From positions 372,001-436,000 of the forward strand of contig NC_062985.1 of the NCBI RefSeq assembly GCF_023078275.1: DNA of 64,000 nucleotides, given 5' to 3'. The translations under genes and the position numbers were made by a program. Below, piece after piece: positions 35,746 to 48,300 of the stretch; the stretch's first letter is position 1, and each line of letters starts with the position of its first letter. Under the pieces are notes generated by a model that saw only the letters and a list, made by a program, of their open reading frames with translations, did not search any database and was not told the DNA's origin. This stretch comes from Leguminivora glycinivorella. Lineage: Eukaryota; Arthropoda; Insecta; Lepidoptera; Tortricidae.

Positions 35746-36284
35746 TTTTCATATTATGTTTGTTCGTACAAGTGCAGATTGTGTGTAGTTTGTCTGTATC
35801 TGCCCATATATTTTACTAGCTTTTGCCCGCGGCACCGCAAAATCTTGGAAATTCAAATTTTCTATGGGAATTAAACCAACCCCTACATTTTCAATCAATT
35901 TAAAGTGTTATGAGTTTTTACTCGTCGATGATTTCGCCAAAGCTGCTGAGTCCTACATTTTTCAAATTTTCCGCCTTTTTCGGTGCCAAGATTTGGTTGA
36001 CCGTCTATAACTCTCTGGTGTTGCATCAGATTTATACGGACTCAGAGGGTGCGCCCACGGGCGACTTTTCGAAGCAACTTTTTTGTCGCGACCATGGGCT
36101 AGTATGAAAGTGCGCTCACGAAGCGACGCAACCTCAGAGGAAAAAATTCTATAGAGAGGACAAGCCGCGCGCGGCCTGGTCGCAGATGTAGGCCCAATGG
36201 GCCTACACCGCCGCCAGTTCGCCGTCAGCTGTCATCGAGTGTACACGCGCGCTGTTCACCGACGAAAAACGAGTTTTATCCAAA

Positions 36285-36364
36285 ATGCCGAAGTGTGCAA
36301 TAATAACTTGCAAACATCGCAGTGACCTGAATAATTTCCAAGCCGATAGGATAACATTTCATAG
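36285..36364 (+). CDS. THAP-domain first coding exon, probably of a THAP transposase relic
   Basis: ATG in a perfect insect context (CAAAATG) opens a 26-codon exon reading MPKCAIITCKHRSDLNNFQA, then DRITFHR across a GTAAAT donor. C-x4-C followed by ITFHR is the classic start of a THAP zinc finger; the later C-x2-H half should lie in the next exon. No such exon was found before the putative right end near 37400. About 250 bp upstream, AGGGTGCGCCCACGGGC resembles the inverted right end at 37393-37410. P and Kolobok transposases, and some host genes, begin this way. It is probably an internally deleted transposon; a host THAP gene remains possible. Confidence 0.5.
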
Positions 36365-36589
36365 GTAAATACTATTTATTTCCTTTTATTTCACATAAAA
36401 CACGAATTCAACGTAATACTCCGAGTTGTACCATGTAACCTTACGTTTGCTTGTGCTTTAAAACGTTAATTATACATTGCGGCTACACAAGGAACATATT
36501 GTAAACAGTGTAGTGTTTTGCGCCGCAATGAACGGTGTACAAAACGATTCTCTCAGTGAGACATTTTTCTCGGAAACGAGGCGAGGCGT

Positions 36590-36815
36590 TCCCGCTATTT
36601 ATCGTTGTGTGCGTGCGCGATCGCGCTCGCTTATCGTTCGCATGTACACAACCATTGAAATGATGCGCGTGTATTGCGCAATAGGAGCGTCCAGCTACAA
36701 GTGTGTGTGGATTAGGTGTGTGCGTGCATTATCTTTACAATTACTGGTGCTTTGTGTGGGTTGCGCAGACCTTGCGACAGGCGTATTCTATACAAATCGC
36801 CCGGCATGACCTATC
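36590..36815 (+). repeat. Dispersed repeat U copy 1
   Basis: CGTTGTGTGCGTGCG, GTTCGCATGTACACA, GCGCAATAGGAGCGTCCA and CAAATCGCC recur at 62310-62475. Confidence 0.55.
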
Positions 36816-36849
36816 TCCCGAAATCTGTGGACGCAACTTTTCGTACAAA

Positions 36850-37360
36850 GACGATACGGTAGGGGCCAATTCTCCATACAAACGCTCTCGACTATTTCCT
36901 CCCTGGTTTTTGAAGATAGAGCAATGATTTTTTCAACACAGATTGTTATTATTTTTATCTGTGTCGGACCGTTTTGATTTTTTTGATATTCTGCTTTTTA
37001 AAGACTCTAGAGCCATTCAAAAATTTCCAAAAACGGCCTTTTTCATTGTGGCGCAAAAAAAGGTGTGACACTCAAGATTGGTAACAATTAACCAAAAAAA
37101 CTAAACGGTCCGACATAGATTATTTCATTGTTCTACAGATTCTCAAATTTCGTTCCGATTGAATAAGTTTTGAAGGAGGAAAGAGTCGAGAGCGGAACCT
37201 CGATTTTAAAGATTTTTTTGAAATATCTTTTGACTGAGTTGTTCTTAATGGACAATTTTTTTTCGATAAATCTAGTTAATAACACTTGTATATTTAACTA
37301 AAATTCCCAAGTTGAAAGGGGGGCTCCTTTCCATTTTAGCATTTTCGCTCCCGTATCCTC
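36850..37360 (+). mobile_element. TTAA-type MITE, family A copy 2
   Basis: This is a 511-bp copy of the element at 27-534, same orientation. Its flanks are AAAG and TGAA rather than intact TTAA, so they have decayed or are rearranged. Confidence 0.7.
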
Positions 37361-37435
37361 TGAAGTCGCCGAGCAACTTTAATGCCCGTGGGCGCGCGCC
37401 CTAAAGCGATGGTAATAGGCTTGTTTCCTATACTT

Positions 37436-37650
37436 AAAATAAAATATTTTATGCAGTGCACGAAATAAAGCACCACATAATTAAAATAAATATATGGACA
37501 GTAGTTATGTTTAAACATAATTTCTATTTAATAAGTCAAAGAGAAAGATATAAAGTAAATGAATTGACCGTGACGTCGCAGTATTTCATAGTAATTCCAT
37601 ATTAGCAAATCGTTTTGACAGTTCAGAAGCTGATTTGACTACTTAGTAGG
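37436..37650 (+). repeat. Dispersed repeat R copy
   Basis: GCACGAAATAAAGCACCACA to AGAAGCTGATTTGACTA; cleanest match to the inverted copy at 45780-46020. Confidence 0.6.
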
Positions 37651-37675
37651 AAACTAGCCAATTCATTAGGTACCT

Positions 37676-38005
37676 GGCCATTTTTTTTTCAAAGTTGTCC
37701 ACCCTACTTTTTTTGTAACATGGGTATTTTTTACGCGATTCATACTCAGAATCGAGAGCTCTTTCGATCCTGATAGGAGAAAAAAAATTTACCAAGATTT
37801 CCATACATTTTTTCGAACATTCCATTCCGTTACCGCCACCATACAAAATGTGTGAAAAAATGGTAACGGAATGGGAAAAACCTTGGGACACTTTTTTTAT
37901 CCTATTATATTTGAAAGAGCTCGCGATTCTGAGTGGAAAACACATAAAAATTTCCAAATCCAAAAAAATGTGGGGTGGACAACTTTGAAAAAAATGGCCC
38001 GCCCA
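37676..38005. mobile_element. Palindromic MITE family T copy 2
   Basis: TGGCCATTTTTTTTTCAAAG and CAACTTTGAAAAAAATGGCC are the ends of a near-palindrome. Confidence 0.7.
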
Positions 38006-38374
38006 CCTATCATTGATATCATCAATCAATTAATCTGCTCATTTACGACTTACGTAAGTTTTACAAATAGTCTAGATTCTAGAATTCTGTAGAACCGCTC
38101 AAAGGCTCGAAAACTTGAGATTGCGCAATGCGCATCCTAAAGTAGGTACATATTATGTAAATGCCATTTTCATATTAAACGAGGAGTTGTCTCGCGGGAA
38201 GTTTGCGTCCCGTAGCTGTCCTTACGGAGTTACATATAATCTTTGATAAAGTATACTACTACTAAATAAAATAACGATACTTGCTGTAGACCTAACCGTA
38301 TTTTTAAGACGCAACTGGAGCTAAAATGAGGAAGGATCTTTCGATTCGGGATTCTTTGTTAAATACATAAAGCC
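38006..38374. other. Unassigned AT-rich DNA
   Basis: Nothing recognised. Confidence 0.4.
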
Positions 38375-38530
38375 TGGTGCTGTAGCCGAATGGCATTTCT
38401 GCGACGCGAAACGGAAACGAAACGCCGCGAAAGGTAGTCTGGCTCTGTCACGCCAATACGCAAGAGCGATAGAGATAGATATCTATGAGCGTTTCGTTTC
38501 GTGAGCGTTTCTGCCATTCGGCTACGTACC
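38375..38530. mobile_element. MITE family C copy 4
   Basis: GTAGCCGAATGGCATTTCTG and TTTCTGCCATTCGGCTACG are the ends, with CGATAGAGATAGATATCTAT inside. Confidence 0.7.
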
Positions 38531-38535
38531 CTGAT

Positions 38536-38684
38536 CAGCCGGCGTATCATGCTTCTAATTTTATCACTTATCCACGTGGATAAGACGTCTGTCACGCTTT
38601 AGCAAGTATGTCAGTGTGAGAGTGACAGATGTCTTATCCACGTGGATAAGTGATAAAATTGGAAGCATGGTAGGCCGGCAGAAA
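38536..38684. mobile_element. Palindromic MITE with 60-bp arms
   Basis: 38536-38595 and 38624-38683 are inverse copies differing at about five bases, both containing TTATCCACGTGGATAAG. Confidence 0.7.
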
Positions 38685-38797
38685 TATATGACTACGCGCC
38701 ATGTTGCGGAATTACATTCAAACTATTTTGTTCATACTAAACTGAACTGTCACTTCATACATCAGAATAACAGCGCCCTCCTGACAATAGTCACATA

Positions 38798-39500
38798 CAG
38801 GGTGTCCCAGAAGTACCACGTCACAGTGACACCAGAGGTAGGGCAGCTCAAAAGGACCCTAACCAACCTAACATGACCTCAGTAAAATATTCACCGTTTT
38901 CGAGTTATTTCCAAAATAAGTTTTTTTTTTCAGAATCGGCTTTCGCGTTACATTTTTAGTTCTAGCTCCCAATTTTAATCTTTTAGAAGTTATTTTTGGT
39001 GTGTATCAAATCATGAATAGTTAATTTTGAGTTTTGACGCCAGATATCTTATTTTGTAAGTAATTCATGATACATGATAATAAAAGATCATTAGATTTGA
39101 CAAACTACCACAAAAACGTTAATTTCCACTTTGACCACCTCCCATGTTTTTTTTATTATTAGAAATGATACAAACAAATGACGTCATTAAATTAAGCTTC
39201 TTATGCAGGGGGCCGATTTTTGAATCTCACTTTCACTAAAATACCGGTTGAAAACGGTGAATTACCTATTGCCTATTATTTTCAGTGACAATTTTCTGAA
39301 TTCGAACGCGTGAGACTCAAAAATCGGCCCCCAGATTCAGAAAAGTTTTCCCACCGTTTTCGAGTTATTTCCAAAAACTTATTTTGGAAATAACTCGAAA
39401 ACGGTGAACATTTTACTGAGGTCATGTTAGGTTGGTTAGGGTCCTCTTGAGCTGCCCTACCTCTGGTGTCACTGTGACGTGGCACTTCTGGGACACCCTG
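38798..39500. mobile_element. TA-flanked foldback element
   Basis: TA at 38796-38797 and 39501-39502 flanks CAGGGTGTCCCAGAAGTACC and inverse. Arms of about 130 bp share CCTCAGTAAAATATTCACCG. TA target and CAGGGTGTCCC ends fit Tc1/mariner-type MITEs. Confidence 0.7.
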
Positions 39501-39540
39501 TATTTCTGGTCATGCTTTATATACCTACGTCGTCCTAAGT

Positions 39541-39672
39541 ATACTTTGTCAAACAAGTCTGTCAGTAAATAAGAACAAAGAAAACTATATGCATCTTTTT
39601 CTTTAGGGTGCTATAGAAAAGGATACCTATAGTTTTCTTTGTTCTTATTTCCTGACAGACTTGTTTGACACA
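39541..39672. mobile_element. Palindromic MITE
   Basis: CAAACAAGTCTGTCAGTAAA and CTGACAGACTTGTTTGACA are the arms, with AACAAAGAAAACTATA also mirrored. Confidence 0.65.
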
Positions 39673-39789
39673 GTATAGGTACTTACATAGTTTGCAGCAG
39701 CGGCTGGTCCATACAAGCCGATTCCCACCGGCTGGCCTAAAATTGATTACTAGTAAAGAACCTAATTTGGTAGCTTTCTTTTTGCTCAG

Positions 39790-40526
39790 TGTTGCCTAGC
39801 AGAAAATTTCACCAGCCGCCACTGATAGTTTGTCCCAAAAAATGTGCGAGAAGGATAACTCAGATGAAAGATGTTTCCTCCTGCAAAGCTCACTAAATCT
39901 TATCGTTTGGAAATCCTTTCTAGCGCCTTTAAAAACAAAAATAGCAAATACACGATGCCTTTTTTTTCTCGGAGTGGGGAAGGCCTTGATGGGGGGGTGT
40001 GTGGGACTCCCTCCTTCGGTCCCCCCTCTTATCGAGAGGGAGGTAAAGAGGTTTAAACCACCAAACCACCAACCCACTAAACCCCACTCCGGCGTTTCGC
40101 CCTCTGTGTTGTTCGCGAGGGCGTCATATGGGATCATCGTGTCTCCTCTGTCCACCATGGTGCCCTCCGGCAGCCCCGAATTGTTTCAGGTCATCCGCAC
40201 AAGGGAGAGAGGGATCAGAAACGCTTGATCCCTCCCTCGAAGGGGTTAGTGGGGCCGGTGCGTCGTGGCGCACGAACGCTCGTCGCCTTCGACCCTGCCG
40301 TCTTCGTCGGAGAGGCAGCGCGTCAGCCGCAGCTTCGCGCTCTCTCTCCGCCGCCTCCTTCTGTGACATGACGTCTTCACAGAAGGAGGCCACCGCATCC
40401 CATCTTCTCTCGCTGCTCAGCATCGCCGCTATTACGCTGTGCAGCGAGAGGTCCACCAATCCTGTGGAAGCGACCAGGGCAGCCCTTTCCACGGCCCAGC
40501 GATTGCACTCCTCAAGGGTGTGCTGA
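39790..40526 (-). pseudogene. R1-like LINE, 3' remnant (ORF2 C-terminus and 3' region)
   Basis: On the minus strand from 40526: QHTLEECNRWAVERAALVAS, then DLSLHSVIAAML, WDAVASFCEDVMSQKEAAER and a run of Arg (LPLRRRRQGRRRRAF). HTLEEC is the end of the zinc-finger-like H-x4-C and VASFCE-x-VMSQKE is typical of the C-terminus of R1-clade reverse transcriptases in moths, from memory. Upstream coding is missing, so the copy is 5'-truncated. Plus-strand open frames here are shadows. Confidence 0.6.
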
Positions 40527-40804
40527 CAACACTGCTGATAACACTGCTGATGCCTACAAATTTATTTATTTTCAAAATGTGTATTGACGTGATATCATGA
40601 TTTTAAAATGAAGAAATATGTCATTTGTTCTTAAAAAAATAAAAACACGAAAAATATTTGGGAAATATGATTTGTGAACTTCCAGGCTGCAGACAGCGCC
40701 ATCTAGTTTTAAACCTAAAAGGCCCATACATTTCAGGAGTACGCTTTTTTGTATGCGCTTTGTCCAGTATTAAATCGCTCTTGGTAGAAACACTACTCGA
40801 GAGC

Positions 40805-40985
40805 GCATTATGGAGAAATCATCATCATCATCAAATCATCATTTCAGCCATTAATCATCCACTGCTGAGCATTAGGTCTCCCTTCGTGTACGCCACTTAT
40901 CCCGGTCCTGGGCTAATCCCATCCAGAAGTGCCCCGCAGTTTTTCGAATGTCGTCCATCCAACGAAATAAAGTATGGAGAAATGG
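40805..40985 (+). repeat. LINE-associated dispersed repeat
   Basis: ATCATCATTTCAGCCATTAA, CCACTGCTGAGCATTAGGTC and TCGTCCATCCAACG form a pattern I associate with very common lepidopteran retroelement tails. Confidence 0.5.
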
Positions 40986-41324
40986 CCGTCCTATTGCGTC
41001 TTTATAATCACTGAAGCACTTAGATAATTTAGATTGTATCGAGTAACGAGTTTAAATTTAATTAAGTCCAGACATAGGTCTGCGGTGAGTGTAAATGGCA
41101 CAAGCAATAAGGGATGTTTAATTTCCTCCCTAGAGGGCGCTAGTGTAGACGAAGCTCGAAGGTCATTCCATAATAAAACATAAAACATTGTAACAACTTT
41201 GCAGGTATTATAGCAAGTTACTTCTTAAATTGATTGTTAGAAATATTTTTTATTCTACAGTGACGCTCATCCACAGTGGTGACCAAGCTGTACCTAGCCC
41301 TCATTTACCTACAGCCATAACATT

Positions 41325-41480
41325 TATACATACATACATACATACATACAATCACGCCTGTATCCCATGAAGGGGTAGGCAGAGCACATGGAACCACTCA
41401 AGTTTCAGTGCCACTTTTGGCAAATAAGGGGTTGAAAGAAAACGAAACCGTGACATTGCAGTGACAGGTTGCCAGCCTCT
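41325..41480 (+). repeat. Dispersed repeat Y copy 2
   Basis: (CATA)n, CCTGTATCCCATGAAGGGGT and GGCAAATAAGGGGTTGAAAG; the uninterrupted version of the repeat at 27685. Confidence 0.65.
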
Positions 41481-41499
41481 CGCCTACGCCACAATTTAA

Positions 41500-42210
41500 C
41501 CCAAGCAACCATATAAGTAGTACCTAAATGTTTTGTATGCGAATTTTCGGAGCAAATGCTGCCAATTTCTCACTCTATTGCACCTTTCTGTCATGCTGGT
41601 AGAATTTTGCCATAAGACCACCGACATTTTTTTTTAATACATGAACAAGAAACATGAAGTTGAAAATGAACTTACAAGCGCCATCTATTGACTATCACAG
41701 GCAACAAACTGACCTTTTGATCACAATCAAATAATCGTGTCTCTAAAGAGTTTTATATTTTACGTTCAGTATTATTCGTGTATTCTTTAATTTCGTAGCA
41801 TGTTAATAATATAAGTTAAATTATTCGAATAATTATAATTTCATATTATTAATGAGCATTTATGAGCGTGATATTTTATTTGTTACTGGCAACAATTTTC
41901 ACTCTGCCTCTGACAGACAGCCAGCCAGCTTTCCGTCAGCGTATTTATTGTTGGAAATAATCCGTAACTCTTAAAAATATATTTATTGTATTTCATAATT
42001 GAATTCAAAGTAACATTTGGTTACTAAAATGTTGAATAAATTCCTTGCGTCATAGTGGTGACTCGTGAAAGAAATGGTGGGACTCCATTGCTGTGCGGAC
42101 AATGTCGATTTATGGATCTGTATACAACAGGACAAAACGAAAGTGAATAAATAGTGGCGTGTGGATTTCTGTGTTAATTGTTCCTAGTTACCAAGGTTTT
42201 AGTAGTTAAA
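41500..42210 (+). promoter_or_regulatory. DCAF12: 5' flank and probable 5' UTR of DCAF12
   Basis: This is about 700 bp of AT-rich DNA between repeat Y2 and the start codon. It has no large palindrome or clear repeat, unlike most of the window, so it is the natural place for the promoter and 5' UTR. I see no convincing TATA box at a fixed distance, and the transcription start cannot be placed. Confidence 0.35.
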
Positions 42211-42308
42211 ATGGCACAAACTGTGCGTCGGGCGATTGAAGGGAGATATCCCTCCTGCTATATTCCGAAAAGACTAAAAGAACGCAAAGCAAAAGCTGGA
42301 ATGTTGAG
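42211..42308 (+). CDS. DCAF12: DCAF12 coding exon 1 (residues 1-32)
   Basis: The exon opens with ATG in the context AAAATGGC and encodes a basic N-terminus (MAQTVRRAIEGRYPS, then PKRLKERKAKAG). It ends with two bases of an Arg codon before GTAAAT. The human protein also starts with a basic, poorly conserved tail, so identity here rests on splicing in phase to exon 2. Confidence 0.85.
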
Positions 42309-45300
42309 GTAAATAGATGAAATATCAGCTTGCTGCCATTTAAATGTCCGCATCTTTTCTTTTTTATATTTAAGTTTTTAAATTCACTGTGATCCTATTT
42401 AGGCCAAGGAATAGATAATGCAGCCAATTATATCTTAATTTGTTCATGACACTCACGCATTTGTTTCGTGGTGTTTTATCTTACGTTTGACCTAAAAAAT
42501 GTTGGGTGGATGTCGATTTTTTTGTTACTATTTGTAAAGTCAAACAATGTTCAGGTCATTGCTCTACCTGTTTATTTGTTAACCTAGTAATTTCTAATGA
42601 ATTAAGATAATTATGTTAAGATGTCCATATACTGGATCACATAAAAAGACCATGCCTCTTAAGTACTTTATTCATTGTTTTGAAGGGCTGTGATAAGCAT
42701 GTAAAATGAATAGTTTATCTATTCTAAACTAAACACATAAGGTTGCCTCTGAGGTTATATCAAACTTACCTTAATTACATAATAAATAGAAGAAAAATAT
42801 ACTTTATACATATTCCTCAATTGTATGAAATTTGTGTGACCTATTTTATCACACAAAAATATCTATAAACAAAAAAGAAATACACCCCCTGCAGAACTCA
42901 AACCTGTGACTATTAGGGTCACTTACTCCACTGAAATTGGAGGGTTAACCCGAGGTTAGCCCACAATGTTATATGGAATTTGACAGTTGAAAGGCCACTA
43001 ACCTTGAGTTAAGCGCGTGGTGCAAGTGACCCTTAGAATGTCTAGCAAATCCCTTCTGACAGTTCTAACAACTGAACCGTAGAGGATAGTTTAACTTTAT
43101 TTACTTTTCCTTTTAATTGCTTAAAACTTATGCCTACACTAAATGTAGGGATTAGTTGTCAAAGTTGATCCGACTCAAGGCTAATATAATGCAAGGATGA
43201 TGTTAAAAATTTGCTGAAAATTGGTATAAACCGTAATTGCAGGGTAAGCCGCCCCGACAAACCGGAGGACTTTGTGTGCTACTCGGACAGCGACAGCGAG
43301 GAGGAGACTCCATTCCAGCAGCACCGCATACTCACTACCTCATATAACTTTGTGGACTATGTCCGCTCTAGAGAAATACAGGCTGCAGAGGTGCGTAATT
43401 GTAGTCATAATCTTGGAATAAATAATATAAAAAAATATTACACTTGAAATTTTGCCGCTTCATTTTTGTAGTTCTGCTGGGAGTTTGTAGAAAACTCTAG
43501 GGCCTACATGAGATATGCTTTTTTATTTATTATTTAATGAGCAGGCAGGCAGTTAAAAAACTGATATAGCCTGTATCCAGTGATCATTATGACAGTAATC
43601 TCAGCCCACGGCCTTTTCCATACAGTTGGCCTGACGCAACGCTCACGAGACGCTAGATGTGGGGTGGCCCTAACTACTGCCTCCCTGCTATCAATAAATT
43701 TCAAAAAGGAGACTAGTCTAAGTGTGAAAATACCTCCATTTTCTTTCAATATTAACTTATTTTAATGACTCGTCTCATAGCATACCTATTTATTTACAGG
43801 TACCAAAAACAATCAAAATATTTACAGAAGTGACATTGTTGCATGCTGCAGTTTATTATCTTAGCTGTATTTTCAGTTTTATCTAATCTTACTGCATGAT
43901 TCGCAGTAACTCGCTGATGCCCTTGACTTTTAGCCCAATTTTTTTTTAATTCTCGACATTGATAAAATGACAGTAAGAGATAAATTCTAATTAACACAAG
44001 TCAAATTATATTCTATCGAAAATGTTTCAACTTGTGCTATCTTAAAGTATTCACACTACTATGTATATAAATTAAAACCGAAATAAATTACACATGAAAG
44101 AAAAAGTGACCAAGTCCTCCAGTGCCTGAGGCTGGAATCGAACCAGCGTACTCTGCAATCGCGGCAGATGCCTGTTTCCGCTCAGCCACCCAGGTCACAG
44201 CTGCTGAGGTCGAAATTATCTCTCATATGAGTAAGGGGCAAGAACAAGGGGCTAGGGATGATCAGAGGACGCTACGAGTCCTTGTATAGCGTACTCTGCA
44301 ATCGCGGCAGATGCCTGTTTCCGCTCAGCCACCCAGGTCACAGCTGCTGAGGTCGAAATTATCTCTCATATGAGTAAGGGGCAAGAACAAGGGGCTAGGG
44401 ATGATCAGAGGACGCTACGAGTCCTTGTATAGATTAGTATATGAGAGATAATTTCGACCTCAGCAGCTGTGACCTGTGTATAATTGTATATTACTAGTTA
44501 TCAAATCACAATAGTAACATAACGCGTTCTAGGGGGGTAGCACGCTAGCGCGATACAGGCTATCATATCAGGCCGTCCTTTTTACACTATGTGTATGTGC
44601 GATAGCCGCGATAGGGATGCACAAAATCACAGATGCGATAAAGTTTCTCCCACTAGTTTGCTACGCCTACTAGGCTGGGGACTTGGAATAGTTAAAAAGC
44701 AAAACATTAACAAAAAATACTTATTTCAGCCTCGATCCGTGGATCCCCTCTACGCCACCCGCCATATGCTCACCCGGGACCTCTTCCGGGAGACCCCGCT
44801 CAACCTGGGCAACATGAACAAGGTGTTCTGCTCCCAGTGGCTCTCAGACCGACAGGTCGTCTTCGGGACCAAGTGCAACAAGGTAACCACTGAGTTAGAA
44901 TAGTATTCGCATCGGCTAGAGGCCCCTTACAATGGACCAAGTGCAACAAGGTATGTAACTATATGTTCTCTACCTTACTAATTGTATGTAATACTACTAC
45001 CAGTACCAAGGTTCGAGGATATAAATGTGTCTTAAATTTATTTTTTGTATTGCTGTTGATGACCCAAATAAATAAAATAAAAAATAAAATGAATAAATAA
45101 ATATCAAGATATACATCCGATATAATTATATCCAGCTGGGTTCGCCGATATATGTCAATGCGTATAAATATCCGATATATCATTTTTTACGAATATTGCA
45201 ATACAAAAATAATTAAAAAAATGAACATTGTTAAAAATATAGTTTTTTTTGTGTTTGTTACTGTTTTTCAACTGAATATTATGTTTTTAGTAGATTTTTC

Positions 45301-48300
45301 CTTATCCTAAAGTTGTATTCATAAATAATGCAACCAAATAATAATATACCTTCCATACAAAATTGATATCCATACTCCCATACTAATATTATAAATGGGA
45401 AAGTGTCTGTGTCTGTTTGTTTGTTCGCCTTTCACGGCAAAACGGAGCGACGAATTAACGTGATTTTTTAAGTGGAGATAGTTGAAGGGATGGAGAGTGA
45501 CATAGGCTACTTTTTGTCTCTTTCTAACGCGAGCGAAGCCGCGGGCAAAAGCTAGTATATCATAAATATCCGATATTTTGATATTTATTATAAATATCGG
45601 ATATTTTCGAATCCTTCCTTGTCATATCCGACAAAGGCAACTCCATCAACAATTATTGACCAGATACCTAATGGAATGCTCTGATGTGGCTCGCAAACCC
45701 AAACTTGGTCTTGCATCTGTCACACGTCGCATAGTGGAGCTGTCAAGGCGAGTTGCGGGTAATAGGCCAGTCCTACTAGTCAAATCAGCTTCTTTTTATG
45801 AACTGTCAATATGATTTGCTAATATGGAAATACTATGTAATACTGAGGAGTGACGTCACGGTCAATTCATTTATTTTATGTATTTCTCTTTGACTTACTA
45901 AATAGAAATTATGTTTAAACATAACTACTGTCCATATTTTACTTCTAATTATGTGGTGCTTTATTTCGTGCACAGCGTAAATTATTTTATTTTAAGTATA
46001 GGAAACTAGCCTATGGTAATAACCGTACTGTTTGGTAGCCATGTTAGATCTTTACTTTCCTTTGTCACCGTAGCAATTTGGGCCTTTCGGGACCTTAAGG
46101 CTCTGTTAGTGCAAAGATGTGTTCTGTGTTTTCTAGATTTGATTTTATCGCTGTTACTCTTTTGATCGCTGTTACCACAGTATAATAAAGAGTATTATCA
46201 TACAGTATGGCCACTCCCGCTCCCCGCTGAAAGTGCCGCCCACCCCCTCTCGGTTACCTCACAGTTACCGCCTGTCAAAAACGCGAACAGTCGACCTGTC
46301 ATATGTCACTCATACAAGCATAGTACGCGTTCACCTACACGAGCTTAGACTGTGTGCTAGGAACGCGCCTCTTTCATATATTTAATCGCCAGTGGCCGAG
46401 GTGTGCTGTTACTCCCTTGTCGAAATATGGCGTAGACGCCAAAATGTCTACTACCTAAATGTGACAATCCTGTCGGAAAACATGTCACGTGAAATGTTAA
46501 AAGGATAAAAAAAAGCGTGACATAGGGAGGAGAGGTTCAAACAATCGAAATTTGTGGGATATACCATAAGTTATTGTATTTTTTATTAATGTTTCATTTC
46601 AATATCTCGACGACAATAACGTACAAAGCGCAATCTGCGATTTTTTCTTGTAGCAGATATTAGCACCTTGTACGTTGGTGGGTAAGGTGCAATTTTCTGA
46701 AAAAAAAAATTGCAGATTGTACCTTATACGTTGTTGTCGTCGATCTATTGAATCAATCCATTGTGTTTGCAGTTGAAAGTGTACGACGTCCGCACGCGGT
46801 CTCTGGATGACATCCCTACGTTACGGCCGCGGGCGCCGTGGGCCGGCGCCGAGCATCAAACCGGCATACACGCGCTACAGATCAACCCTTCCAGGTAACT
46901 TAGTGTTTTTTCTACTCCCGAACTGTTATTCATCATTTACAGGGTCGTGCATAGATCTTTAAAATCCATACTAATATTATAAATGGGAAAGTGTGTGTGT
47001 CTGTTTGTTTGTCCGTCTTTCATGGCAAAACGGAGCAACGAATTGACGTGATTTTTTTAAGTGGAGATACTTGAAGGGACGGAGAGTTACATAGGCTACT
47101 TTTTGTCTCTTTCTAACGCGAGCGATGTCGCGGGCAAGGGCTAGTCCTACATAAAAGTCTATTCCCCAGCCAGCCCCCGCCGGCTTTCCGCGCACACACG
47201 CAGTAACGAAATAGTATTTTATGCAATAGGCGTTTAAAGGAGGTCAAAAAAGACGAGTGGCGTGGGTAACAATTTGAGGCGAAGCCGAAAATTGTTATTA
47301 AAACGCCAAGAGTATTTTTTGACTCAGTTAAACACTGTTGCATACAATACTTTTTCTACGACCATGCACTTAGTTTTTCATTGTTTTCTTGAATAATTTT
47401 CGTGAAATTCACACTGTTTCCTGTATTTTGACGCAAAGGTTTGTACTGTCAGCTCAGCTGCCCAAAGCCTTCCCGCGAACGCGCGCAGTATCGTTATAAC
47501 AATGCGTTGCCATGGTTACAGAGCAAAACAATGCGTTTTCAGTTTTTTCGATACTGCGCGTATGTGCTGAAAGCCGTCGGACGCTGGCTTTGGGAATATA
47601 CTTTTATGTAGGGTTTTAAAGATCTATGCACGACCCTGTAAATGACCAATAACAGTTCGGGAGTAGAAAAACATTGAAAACGCATTGTTTGGCTCTGTAA
47701 CCATGGCAACGCATTGTTATAACGATACTGCGGCACCCAGGCGAGCCGGCGGTAGCTGGCTTAGGACAGCTGGCGCGGCCGCTGGCAGTGTAAACCTTTG
47801 CGTCAAACTACAGGAAACAAACATCTTTATGTTAAAAATATTGTTTTAGAACGCTGCTGGCGACGGGAGCGCAGAATTCCTGTGAACTGGCCATCTACAG
47901 TTTACCCACCTTAGACCCCGTTTGCGTTGGAGAGGCACATAAAGACTGGGTAAGATTGGTACCAATTTTCATTAAAATAAACCCTTTTTGAAAAAAAAAT
48001 ACTTTCTCGTTCTTCTTTTCGGTTATTAAAAAAATAAAAAAAAGGAAAGAATTGTAACTCCACTACTGTATTTGTAGTGACATCTAGCGACAATCATGCG
48101 TCAAATAGCGTAAATTATCAGTACTACTACTCGTCACTAGGTGTCAACAGTGTCGCGTCTACCAAAAATGTAATATTAAAACAGTTTACATTACAAGCAG
48201 AAGCAATTGAAAACAGAGTACTGATTAATACTATAATAAATATTATAGGACATTCTCACACAGATTGACTGAGGCCCACGGTAAGCTCAAGAAGGCTTGT

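Larger units (their letters stand above)
36037..37410 (+). mobile_element. Putative deleted THAP-type DNA transposon (P or Kolobok-like)
   Basis: The left end AGGGTGCGCCCACGGGC and the right end GCCCGTGGGCGCGCGCCCT are imperfect inverted repeats. Inside are a GC-rich leader, the THAP exon at 36285, repeat U1 (36590-36815) and a TTAA-family MITE (36850-37360). The superfamily is inferred from the THAP exon only; I found no clean target duplication. Confidence 0.35.

Noticed and set aside
39830..40526. Two 132-codon plus-strand frames
   Set aside because: Antisense to the LINE ORF tail, which has recognisable motifs on the minus strand.
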